The notes below the pieces were generated by a model. It did no database searches. It saw only the letters and a list, made by a program, of their open reading frames with translations, and was not told where the DNA came from. From an uncultured Bacteroidales bacterium (GTDB lineage Bacteria > Bacteroidota > Bacteroidia > Bacteroidales > UBA932): DNA of 45,114 bases. Position 1 is the first letter of the stretch, and the number at the start of each line of letters is the position of its first letter. Of the stretch, positions 1 to 6,537 are shown in pieces. Location: contig ONRD01000017.1 of assembly GCA_900320185.1 (NCBI GenBank), forward strand, positions 1-45,114. Direction: 5' to 3'. Both the position numbers and the translations under genes were made by a program.

Positions 1-1247
1 ACGAAGGGATTCTCCGGGCGGCGCAGGAATTCCGACTTCCCGCCGCGGCCCCACATGCCGGCCGTCCACTCGTTCCAGTCGTTCAGGTAGATGAAGGGCG
101 GATCGACGGCCAGGGCATCCTCCCAGCGTTCCTGGAAGTAGATGCCGTAGCCTTCCGGATGCGCCACTTTCCTGCCGAGCCAGGGCACATAGGCTTCGAC
201 GGGCATGTCGTGCTCGTCCAACTCCGGTTCGCCGCCTTCACGCGACCAGGACTTGCCCACGCCGATCGGGGTGGTGTTGTCATTCAGGCGCACCGGATGC
301 TGGGCGGGCGTGACGGCCGCCTCCTCGGGTTTGCCGTCGTGCTTGGAAACCAGTTCTTCCGGGGTCATGTGGATGATGTTCGGGTCGCCCATCGAATAGC
401 CGAAGCTCCAGTAGTCTTCGGTGCCGATGTAGCGGACACCGTGCTCCTTGTAGAAGCCCCACCACATGTTGCGCAGCGTGAAGAAATCGAAGATCTCGCG
501 CGGGTAGTCGTCGATGCTTACCTTGTACTGGCCGTTGGCGTCCTTGCCGGGATTGGCGTTGAAGAGCAGGAGGGGCTTGCCGTCCCAGTAGAACCACAGG
601 TCGGAGAACTTGTTCTCCTTGTAGTAGCGCTCGTACAGCTGCTTGACGACATTCACCGGCTTGTTGTTGTACGACCAGAAGACGAACCGGGGCGTCCGGT
701 TGCCTTCCTGGCGCATCTTCATCATCGTGGAAAAGAGGACTTCCCATTCGTCCCAGTAGCAGACGCCGTTGGTGACGTCCATCACCAGCACGTCCACCCC
801 GGCATCCTGCAGCATCGAGATGTCCTTGCGGATCACCCACTCGTCCTGGCTGAGGAAATAGCCCATCTCGGGCTCGCCCCAATGATACTCGCCGTATTTC
901 CAAAGCGGATTGTCGTTCTGGAAGCGGGCGGAAGGGTCTTCCTGAAGGATCTGCGTGACATCGGTGTAAGGCCCCGGCCTGTTGAACTTGTTCTGGCTGT
1001 GCCAGGTAATGTAGAAGATGCCGACCACGCGTTCGTGGTCCGTCTTGACAGGGCCGACCGAGTCGATCAGGGGCATCCTGCGGCCCAGGGCGTCCGTCGC
1101 CACCCAGGTGTCGCTCATAAGGTCGTCCGCCGCCACGGAGGTTTCGCTCATTGGCTCTTCGGCTTCCACCTCGGCATGACGCGGCGCCGAGCAGGAAAAC
1201 AGGGTTGCAAGGGCAATGGCTGATGCAAGGAGAAGAAGTCTGCGCAT
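1..1247 (-). CDS. GH99-like (WbsX-type) lipoprotein, 3' end cut by window edge
   Basis: The visible 415 residues begin with a lipoprotein signal peptide (lipobox LFSC, Cys19), so the product is probably anchored to an envelope membrane. The body reads like the GH99-like/WbsX group of (beta/alpha)8-barrel proteins. Early on there is a GIFYITWHS strand, then LQDAGVDVLVMDVTNG, then VFWSYNN, and near the visible end NDWNEWTAG (residues 389-397). That last motif matches the NxWNEWxEG signature of GH99-like domains in glycan-processing loci. I infer a glycoside hydrolase acting on a mannan-like or other polysaccharide, but the substrate is not readable. The frame is open to position 1, so the C-terminus lies outside the window. 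The gene is divergent from ridA; a weak -7-like box (TACCTTTA on the minus strand, about 1261-1268) precedes it. Alternative: a non-catalytic glycan-binding member of the same fold. Confidence 0.75.
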   Translation of the reverse strand, partial: MRRLLLLASAIALATLFSCSAPRHAEVEAEEPMSETSVAADDLMSDTWVATDALGRRMPLIDSVGPVKTDHERVVGIFYITWHSQNKFNRPGPYTDVTQILQEDPSARFQNDNPLWKYGEYHWGEPEMGYFLSQDEWVIRKDISMLQDAGVDVLVMDVTNGVCYWDEWEVLFSTMMKMRQEGNRTPRFVFWSYNNKPVNVVKQLYERYYKENKFSDLWFYWDGKPLLLFNANPGKDANGQYKVSIDDYPREIFDFFTLRNMWWGFYKEHGVRYIGTEDYWSFGYSMGDPNIIHMTPEELVSKHDGKPEEAAVTPAQHPVRLNDNTTPIGVGKSWSREGGEPELDEHDMPVEAYVPWLGRKVAHPEGYGIYFQERWEDALAVDPPFIYLNDWNEWTAGMWGRGGKSEFLRRPENPF

Positions 1248-1338
1248 ATCTTAGTTTTTTTAAAGGTAGGAATAATCCGCGGAAAAACAAAACCAGGGCC
1301 CCGAAGCCGTGACGAGTCAAAAGTTTACAAAAAAGACT

Positions 1339-1346
1339 TATCTTTG
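1339..1346 (+). promoter_or_regulatory. Bacteroidetes-type -7 promoter box for ridA
   Basis: TATCTTTG matches the TAnnTTTG consensus. It would leave a leader of about 105 nt before ridA, in which GATTCCGCC occurs twice and CGGGA/TCCCG can pair. I do not recognise this leader as a known riboswitch. Confidence 0.55.
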
Positions 1347-1457
1347 CGCTGGCTGGCAGGGGAAGCGGGAGATTCCGCCGGGATGCAGTTCCCGGATTCC
1401 GCCAAGTACCGGACCCGGGCCGGCCGTGAACCCGGATACACATAATCACAGACATAC

Positions 1458-1838
1458 ATGAAAGCAATCAAGACAGACAAGGCGCCTGCGGCCATCGGGC
1501 CTTACAGCCAGGCAATCGATTCTGGCTGCGGACTTGTGTTCGTTTCAGGCCAGCTTCCGATAGATCCTTCGACCGGAGCCTTCCCTGAAGGAGGAGTGAA
1601 AGAACAGACCAGGCAGAGCCTTCTCAACGCTTCTGCTATACTCCAGGCAGCAGGCCTCGGCCTTTCGGACGTGGTCAAGACGACGGTCTTCCTCGCAGAC
1701 ATGGGGGATTTCGCCGCCATGAATGAGGTATATGCTTCATTCTTTACGGAGCCTTTCCCCGCCCGCAGCGCTGTTGCGGTCAAGACGCTTCCAAAAGGAG
1801 CGCTCGTCGAGGTCGAGTGCATTGCAGCCAGAGGATAA
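1458..1838 (+). CDS. ridA: RidA family reactive intermediate/imine deaminase
   Basis: A 126-residue protein of the YjgF/YER057c/UK114 (RidA) family, matching the family's usual length. RidA hydrolyses 2-aminoacrylate and related enamine/imine intermediates released by PLP-dependent dehydratases, protecting other PLP enzymes; it works as a cytosolic trimer. Visible landmarks are AIGPYSQAI near residue 12, VFVSGQLPID (27-36), and the C-terminal block PARSAVAV with the substrate-carboxylate-binding Arg103 and Glu120. These correspond to Arg105 and Glu120 of the E. coli protein. There is no signal peptide. The gene stands alone behind its own -7 box and is divergent from the GH99-like lipoprotein. 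Nothing looks degraded, so an active deaminase is likely. Confidence 0.95.
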   Translation: MKAIKTDKAPAAIGPYSQAIDSGCGLVFVSGQLPIDPSTGAFPEGGVKEQTRQSLLNASAILQAAGLGLSDVVKTTVFLADMGDFAAMNEVYASFFTEPFPARSAVAVKTLPKGALVEVECIAARG

Positions 1839-1915
1839 GTCCTGATGGCGGGTGACCACGGAAGCAGGGGGGCCTGACGGAGATTCCGGCCAGAGGGGCC
1901 CGGCTTCCTTCCCCG

Positions 1916-1934
1916 TACAGCTGCTGTCCCTGCG
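1916..1934. repeat. 19-nt interspersed repeat, copy 1
   Basis: TACAGCTGCTGTCCCTGCG occurs here, between ridA and the M15 gene, and again exactly at 44954-44972, also between genes. Imperfect inverted arms (GCTTCCTTC to the left, GAAGAAGGC to the right) surround this copy. Confidence 0.5.
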
Positions 1935-1959
1935 CTGAAGAAGGCAGGTGGAACAAGGC

Positions 1960-2799
1960 ATGGAACCTATCCCTTACCGGAGGCCCTGGCTCTCCGTCAT
2001 CAGCTTGCTCTCTGCGGCCGCTTTCGCGTTCGCGGTGTGCTCCGCCGTCTCCTGCAGCAGGGGAGGGCGTACCGCTCCCATGGCGGCAGATGCCGCCGAA
2101 GTCGCAGGGGATGTCCCGGATGGAGGCTTAGGCTTGGAAGCGGCCCCGGCCGCTGACGGAAGCCGGGATGAGGCCGGAGTCGCTCCCCGGGATGGGGAGA
2201 AGGGGATAGCCGGGGACCTTCCGTCGGAAGAGGCAGAAGCCATGTTCGTCTCAATGGATATTCCCGCCGAGGTCAGGGCAAGGATGATGGGCGTCAGCTA
2301 TCCTGAGGGCGCAGCCGTTCCGTTGGAGGACCTCCGGTACCTAAGACTGCCGTACATAGGTTTCGACGGGAGGACCAGGGTGGGCGAGATGGTCTGCAAC
2401 AAGGTGATAGCGGAAGACCTGCTGTCCATATTCAGGTCATTGTACGAAGCACGCTATCCGGTCAGGAGCATCCGGCTGGTAGATGATTTCGGCGGTTCGG
2501 ACGAGGAGTCGATGGCTGCGGACAACACCTCCTGTTTCAATTACCGCGCAGTTTCCGGAGGAAGGAAACTCTCCAAGCATGCCTACGGCCTCGCCGTGGA
2601 TGTCAACCCTCTTGAGAATCCCTATGTCCGCGGTACTTCGGTAAAACCGGCAGCCGGTGCACACTTCGCCGACCGCAGCAGGGCCTTCCCGCACAAGATA
2701 GACAGTTCCGACCTCTGCTGCAGGCTCTTCCGGGAGCACGGCTTTTCCTGGGGAGGGAACTGGCGTTCCCTGAAGGATTACCAGCACTTTGAAAAATGA
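1960..2799 (+). CDS. M15-family (D,D/L,D-type) peptidase lipoprotein
   Basis: A 279-residue protein with a lipoprotein signal (hydrophobic stretch to about residue 30, then AVSC). A linker of about 60 residues rich in Ala, Gly, Asp and Glu follows, then a C-terminal M15_4/VanY-like zinc peptidase domain. The catalytic signature is visible as SKHAYGLAVD (His207, Asp214) and the C-terminal KDYQHFEK (Asp273, His276), matching SxHxxGxAxD and DxxHFE. M15 enzymes cleave peptidoglycan stem peptides, so a periplasmic or outer-membrane wall hydrolase is likely. WGGNWRSLKD just before the last ligand is typical of the endolysin/CwlK-like subgroup. I chose ATG 1960 over GTG 1948 because it places the signal peptide normally. 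No partner gene is evident nearby. Confidence 0.85.
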   Translation: MEPIPYRRPWLSVISLLSAAAFAFAVCSAVSCSRGGRTAPMAADAAEVAGDVPDGGLGLEAAPAADGSRDEAGVAPRDGEKGIAGDLPSEEAEAMFVSMDIPAEVRARMMGVSYPEGAAVPLEDLRYLRLPYIGFDGRTRVGEMVCNKVIAEDLLSIFRSLYEARYPVRSIRLVDDFGGSDEESMAADNTSCFNYRAVSGGRKLSKHAYGLAVDVNPLENPYVRGTSVKPAAGAHFADRSRAFPHKIDSSDLCCRLFREHGFSWGGNWRSLKDYQHFEK

Positions 2800-2810
2800 C
2801 GGCGCCCCGC

Positions 2811-2841
2811 TTTGAGCTGTCCGGCATTTTTATTATATTTG
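2811..2841 (+). promoter_or_regulatory. Strong Bacteroidetes promoter (-33 TTTG, -7 TATATTTG) for the gtrA operon
   Basis: TTTG at 2811-2814 is followed after exactly 19 nt by TTATATTTG, with TATATTTG at 2834-2841. This fits the TTTG-N19-TAnnTTTG architecture. A leader of about 95 nt separates it from gtrA. Confidence 0.75.
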
Positions 2842-2866
2842 TAAGAGCATCAAGGACAGACATGTC

Positions 2867-2913
2867 TGCAGGCAAGGCCTTCTCCCGTCATGGCGGCAGG
2901 CCATGTGCCTGCA
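2867..2913 (+). other. Long hairpin in the gtrA operon leader
   Basis: TGCAGGC (2867-2873) pairs with GCCTGCA (2907-2913), and inside it GGCC (2876-2879) can pair with GGCC (2899-2902). The hairpin lies between the promoter and the gtrA start. It has no following T-run, so it is not a simple terminator; it may control mRNA stability or translation. Its class is unknown to me. Confidence 0.45.
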
Positions 2914-2943
2914 TGATAGCAACCACGTCGTCAATAGCATAAG

Positions 2944-3339
2944 ATGGGCAAGGAAACTCTGCGCTTTTTTAAATTCGTCCTGTTCTCGGCGAGTGCGGGA
3001 CTTGTCGAGTTGGGCTCTTTCACCCTTCTCAACGAGCTGGCTGGCTGGCGTTACTGGCCGTGCTACCTCATCGCGCTCGTCCTTTCCGTCCTGTGGAACT
3101 TCACGCTGAACAGGCGGTTCACGTTCCGGAGTGCGGCCAACGTCCCGGTCGCGATGCTCAAGGTCGCGGCGTATTATGCGGTCTTCACTCCCGTGACCAC
3201 ATGGCTGGGAGACTATCTTGCAGAGACCCTCATGTGGAACGAGTACCTGGTGACCGGCTTGAACATGCTCCTGAACCTGGTAACCGAGTTCCTTTTCCAG
3301 AAATACGTGGTTTACAAAGATCAGATCGACAACCGATGA
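2944..3339 (+). CDS. GtrA family membrane protein
   Basis: A 131-residue, four-helix inner-membrane protein of the GtrA family. The opening KFVLFSASAGLVELGSF, the central SVLWNFTLNRRFTF (loop carrying NFxxNRxFTF) and the ending FLFQKYVVYKD are classic GtrA features. Family members are thought to help move undecaprenyl-phosphate-linked sugars across the inner membrane during envelope glycan synthesis or glucosylation. No glycosyltransferase partner (GtrB-like) is adjacent. Instead its stop overlaps the start of an outer-membrane barrel gene (ATGA overlap), with two exported MBL hydrolases further on. The gene has its own well-formed promoter. Family assignment is firm; the substrate is unknown. 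Confidence 0.9.
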   Translation: MGKETLRFFKFVLFSASAGLVELGSFTLLNELAGWRYWPCYLIALVLSVLWNFTLNRRFTFRSAANVPVAMLKVAAYYAVFTPVTTWLGDYLAETLMWNEYLVTGLNMLLNLVTEFLFQKYVVYKDQIDNR

Positions 3340-4604
3340 AAAGACTTCTGGTACTGCTCTCCGCCCTTTCGTTCGCCCTTCCGTGCCTGGGAGACGGTGA
3401 CGGGCAGATAGTCAAGGACGGCTGGAACGTGGGTCCTCTTCCCTGCGTGAGCTACAATTCCGACCTAGGTTTCCAGTACGGGCTCTGCGCGGACATATTC
3501 AATTACAAGGGCGTGTTCCCTGACTACCGCCAGCGCTACTACCTTGAGGCTTCCCGCTACACCAAGGGGCAGACGCTGCTTCACGCGCAGTTTGATTCCA
3601 AGTATCTCATCCCCGGCATCCGCACCACTTTCTCGGCGAGCTACCAGTACGACCCGATGTTCCTTTTTTACGGCCTTGACGGGCTGGAGGCATATGACCC
3701 GTCGATGGACGCCAACAAGGAGACGCGCACAGCCCGCTATGCCTACAGGCGGTCGATGCTCCGGATTCTCGCCGACTTCCAGGCTCCACTGGGGGACAAC
3801 CTGTGGGCCGTGGCCGGTGCTTCGTTCTGGAAATACCGTCTCGGCGACATAGCCATGGAAGCATACGACGCCCAGAACACGCTCTTCCACCAGATGAGGG
3901 AAGCCGGCGTCTTCAAGGGCGGGGAGGCTGATGGAGGTTCACGCCTGGAGGTCAAGGGAGGACTGGTCCTGGACACCCGCGAGAACGAGTCGGCGCCGAG
4001 TCGGGGAATATGGGCGGAAGCCTATCTCAACGCGTCACCGGACCTGTTCAGCGACGGTTTCGGCTACGTCCGCCTTGCCGCCCACTGGAGGCAGTACATC
4101 CCTTTGGCCGACGACCGCCTCGTGCTTGCATATCACCTGGCCTGGCAGGGAACCCTCCTTGGAGAAGCGCCTTTCTACACCCAGCAGAACATCAGTACCC
4201 TCTTCCTGAGGCAGACCTGCACCGACGGCCTCGGCGGCATCAACACGGTGCGCGGCCTCCTGGCCCAGAGGCTTGTCGGGCGCGACTATGCATGGATGAA
4301 CACGGAACTCCGTCTCAAGCTGTTCTCCTTCAATCTCCTGGACCAGAGCTGGTATGTCGCCCTCAATCCCTTCATCGACGGCGGGATGGTGACAAGCCTC
4401 TACAAGGGAGAAGAACTTGCTTCCTTCTACGGCAGGACCGTGGACGAACTGAAGGAGGATGCGGTCAAACCGCATTTCAGCGCAGGTTCCGGGCTCAAGC
4501 TGGCGATGAACCGGAATTTCATCGTCTCTGTCGAACTGGCCAGGCCTTTCAAGGCTACGGACGGGGGCGTGGCTACCTACATCGCCCTTAACTACATTTT
4601 CTAG
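3336..4604 (+). CDS. POTRA-less Omp85/BamA-TamA-like outer-membrane barrel
   Basis: A 422-residue protein with a cleavable signal peptide (MKRLLVLLSALSFALPCLG) followed at once by alternating strands typical of an outer-membrane beta-barrel, ending in Phe (NYIF). The barrel carries DTRENESAPSRGIWAE and, near residue 304, GINTVRGLLAQRLVGRDYAW. The second resembles the VRGF/Y loop-6 motif of the Omp85 superfamily (surface antigen D15). There is no room for POTRA domains, so it is a barrel-only member like those found widely in Bacteroidetes. The start is ATG 3336, overlapping the gtrA stop. The open frame extends upstream inside gtrA, but that part has no signal peptide at its front. Function is unknown; translocation or surface display of a partner is possible but unproven. 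Confidence 0.8.
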   Translation: MKRLLVLLSALSFALPCLGDGDGQIVKDGWNVGPLPCVSYNSDLGFQYGLCADIFNYKGVFPDYRQRYYLEASRYTKGQTLLHAQFDSKYLIPGIRTTFSASYQYDPMFLFYGLDGLEAYDPSMDANKETRTARYAYRRSMLRILADFQAPLGDNLWAVAGASFWKYRLGDIAMEAYDAQNTLFHQMREAGVFKGGEADGGSRLEVKGGLVLDTRENESAPSRGIWAEAYLNASPDLFSDGFGYVRLAAHWRQYIPLADDRLVLAYHLAWQGTLLGEAPFYTQQNISTLFLRQTCTDGLGGINTVRGLLAQRLVGRDYAWMNTELRLKLFSFNLLDQSWYVALNPFIDGGMVTSLYKGEELASFYGRTVDELKEDAVKPHFSAGSGLKLAMNRNFIVSVELARPFKATDGGVATYIALNYIF

Positions 4605-4628
4605 CAACCAAATACAGACATACTGAAT

Positions 4629-5552
4629 ATGGACAGAAGAGATTTCATCAAACTTACAGGGACGGCGGCTGCAGGGCTTGCCGTGACCGGACTGGCCCCC
4701 CAGGCGGCTGCATGGGACCGCAAGGACAAGGAACTTTTCGGCAAGAAGCCGAAAGGCCATTTCACGATGAAGCAGATTTCCTCCGTCACCGACACCATCG
4801 GGAACTCCTACCTGTTCCGGACCAAGGGCGGCAAGGTCATAATCGTGGACGGAGGCTTCGAGACGGAGGCCGACAACCTGAGGGCCAACATCGCCGAAGC
4901 AGGCAACCACGTCGACTACTGGTTCATCACCCATCCGCACCAGGACCACATGGGCGCCTTCGACGTCATCTTGAAGGACCGTCAGGGAATCCAGATCGAC
5001 AAGCTCGTCTATTCGCGTGTCCCCGATGCTTTCCTTGACTGCGAGCCTTCCAACGCGGCTGACGCCCGCCGTTACTACCGTACGATCGACGACACGACTT
5101 CCGGCATCGATTTCATCGACCTCCACACGGACGGACATCGTTTCGACATCGACGGGATAGGCATCATGGTCCTGTGCGTGGCCAATCCGGAGATGAGGGT
5201 CAAGCACTACAACAACATGTCCATGATAATACGTTTCTGGGACGACAGGAAGAGCGTCGTCATGCTCGGCGACGCCGGAGTCGAGTGCGGCGACCAGGTA
5301 CTTGCGAAGTATCCCAGGGAACTCTGCTGCGACTACATGCAGATGGCCCATCATGGCCAGTCCGGCTGCTCGGAAGCTTTCTACAAGGCCATCGATTTCA
5401 GGGCCTGCCTCTGGCCCACTCCGTCATGGGTTTGGGAACCGGCTCCGCAGCACACCCACCTGAAGACTCGCGACACCCGCCGCTGGATGGATGAGAAAGG
5501 AATAACGGAGCATCACGCCAGCTGCGTGGAAAAGGACTGGGTCCTCCTCTAA
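4629..5552 (+). CDS. Tat-exported metallo-beta-lactamase-fold hydrolase, copy A
   Basis: 307 residues. It begins with a twin-arginine signal (DRRDFIK, then TAAAGLAVTGLA, cleavage around QAAA), so the folded, metal-loaded protein is probably sent to the periplasm. The MBL fold is shown by the strand-turn VIIVDGGF (71-78) and the zinc motif THPHQDH (His102, His104, Asp106, His107). A ComEC-like second half follows, with VVMLGDAG and DYMQMAHHGQSG supplying the later metal-binding residues. The substrate is not predictable; ComEC-type MBL domains act on phosphodiesters, but this group is uncharacterised. The gene starts 24 nt after the Omp85-like gene and is followed after 12 nt by a close duplicate. 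It may be a periplasmic phosphoesterase or lactonase. Confidence 0.85.
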   Translation: MDRRDFIKLTGTAAAGLAVTGLAPQAAAWDRKDKELFGKKPKGHFTMKQISSVTDTIGNSYLFRTKGGKVIIVDGGFETEADNLRANIAEAGNHVDYWFITHPHQDHMGAFDVILKDRQGIQIDKLVYSRVPDAFLDCEPSNAADARRYYRTIDDTTSGIDFIDLHTDGHRFDIDGIGIMVLCVANPEMRVKHYNNMSMIIRFWDDRKSVVMLGDAGVECGDQVLAKYPRELCCDYMQMAHHGQSGCSEAFYKAIDFRACLWPTPSWVWEPAPQHTHLKTRDTRRWMDEKGITEHHASCVEKDWVLL

Positions 5553-5564
5553 TCCGACGTGACC

Positions 5565-6491
5565 ATGGAAAGAAGGGACTTCATCAAGGCGGCCGGCACT
5601 GCCGCCGCCGGACTTGCACTTGCCGGGGCTGCGCCCCAGGCGGCTGCTTGGGGCCGCAAGGACAAGGAACTCTTCGGCAAGAAGCCGAAAGGGCATTTCA
5701 CGATGATGCAGATTTCGTCGATCGTCGACACCCATGGGAACGCCTACCTGATCCGTACCGGGGGAGGGAAGGTTGTGATGGTGGATGGAGGATTCGCCCA
5801 GGAGACTCCCTGCGTGAGGGAAAAACTCCGCGAGGCAGGGAACCATGTCGACATGTGGTTCCTTTCGCATCCTCACCGTGACCACATGGGCGCCTTCGAC
5901 GAGATAATACGGGACCCTCAGGGGGTGACCGTCGACAAGGTGATATATTCACGGGTGCCGGATGCCTACCTCGACCTGGAGCCGGGCTCGGCCGAGTTCG
6001 CACGGGGCTTCTACCGAACCCTCGACTCCCTGGTCCACGGCACGTGCGACGTCCTGAACCTCCACACCGACGGCCAGCGCTTTGACATTGACGGGGTTGG
6101 AATAATGGTCCTCGGGGTTTCGAATCCGGAGATCCGTGTCAACCCTTACAACAACCAGTCGGTGGTGCTCCGCATCTGGGATGACAGCAAGAGCGTGGTC
6201 CTTCTCGGCGATTCAGGGGTCGAGAGCGGCAACAAGGTCCTCGCCAGGTATCCCCGTGAACTCGACTGCGACTACATGCAGATGGCCCATCACGGCCAGA
6301 ACGGTTGCGACGAGCATTTCTACAAGACCGTCTCCTTCAGGGCGTGTCTCTGGCCTACGCCTACCTGGGTCTGGGACCCGGCTCCGCAGCATTCCCATCT
6401 CAAGACCAGGGAGACGCGCCGCTGGATGGATGAGAAAGGCATCACCGAGCACCATGTGGCCTGCCTGGAGAAAGACTGGGTCTTGAAATAG
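5565..6491 (+). CDS. Tat-exported metallo-beta-lactamase-fold hydrolase, copy B
   Basis: 308 residues, collinear with the preceding gene and very similar in both protein and DNA, so the two arose by tandem duplication. The Tat motif (ERRDFIK), the shared block KDKELFGKKPKGHFTM, SHPHRDH (His102, His104, Asp106, His107) and DYMQMAHHGQNG are all intact, so this copy also looks catalytically competent. The differences gather in the segment after VDGGF and around residues 135-155, which may tune substrate choice. I start at ATG 5565, which aligns with copy A; GTG 5559 is an alternative two residues longer. It is the last gene of the operon, converging on the DUF4838 gene with a 46-nt gap and no clear terminator. 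Confidence 0.85.
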   Translation: MERRDFIKAAGTAAAGLALAGAAPQAAAWGRKDKELFGKKPKGHFTMMQISSIVDTHGNAYLIRTGGGKVVMVDGGFAQETPCVREKLREAGNHVDMWFLSHPHRDHMGAFDEIIRDPQGVTVDKVIYSRVPDAYLDLEPGSAEFARGFYRTLDSLVHGTCDVLNLHTDGQRFDIDGVGIMVLGVSNPEIRVNPYNNQSVVLRIWDDSKSVVLLGDSGVESGNKVLARYPRELDCDYMQMAHHGQNGCDEHFYKTVSFRACLWPTPTWVWDPAPQHSHLKTRETRRWMDEKGITEHHVACLEKDWVLK

Positions 6492-6537
6492 GCCGCAGCA
6501 TATTCCTCCATAAAGGCAGCAATACTATGAAGAGGGG

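Noticed and set aside
1347-1457. ridA leader as a riboswitch
   Set aside because: Short repeats and a possible stem exist, but no known riboswitch core could be recognised.
159-1467. Long open frames on both strands around the GH99-like gene (159-1223 plus; 280-1467 minus)
   Set aside because: They are shadows produced by GC-rich third positions. The true frame, minus from 1247, has a signal peptide and the NDWNEW motif.
3060-3335. Upstream extension of the Omp85-like frame
   Set aside because: It lies inside gtrA and would bury the signal peptide; ATG 3336 gives a proper N-terminus.
4035-5354. 439-codon minus-strand frame across the barrel and MBL genes
   Set aside because: Antisense of two well-supported genes; no motif or start context.
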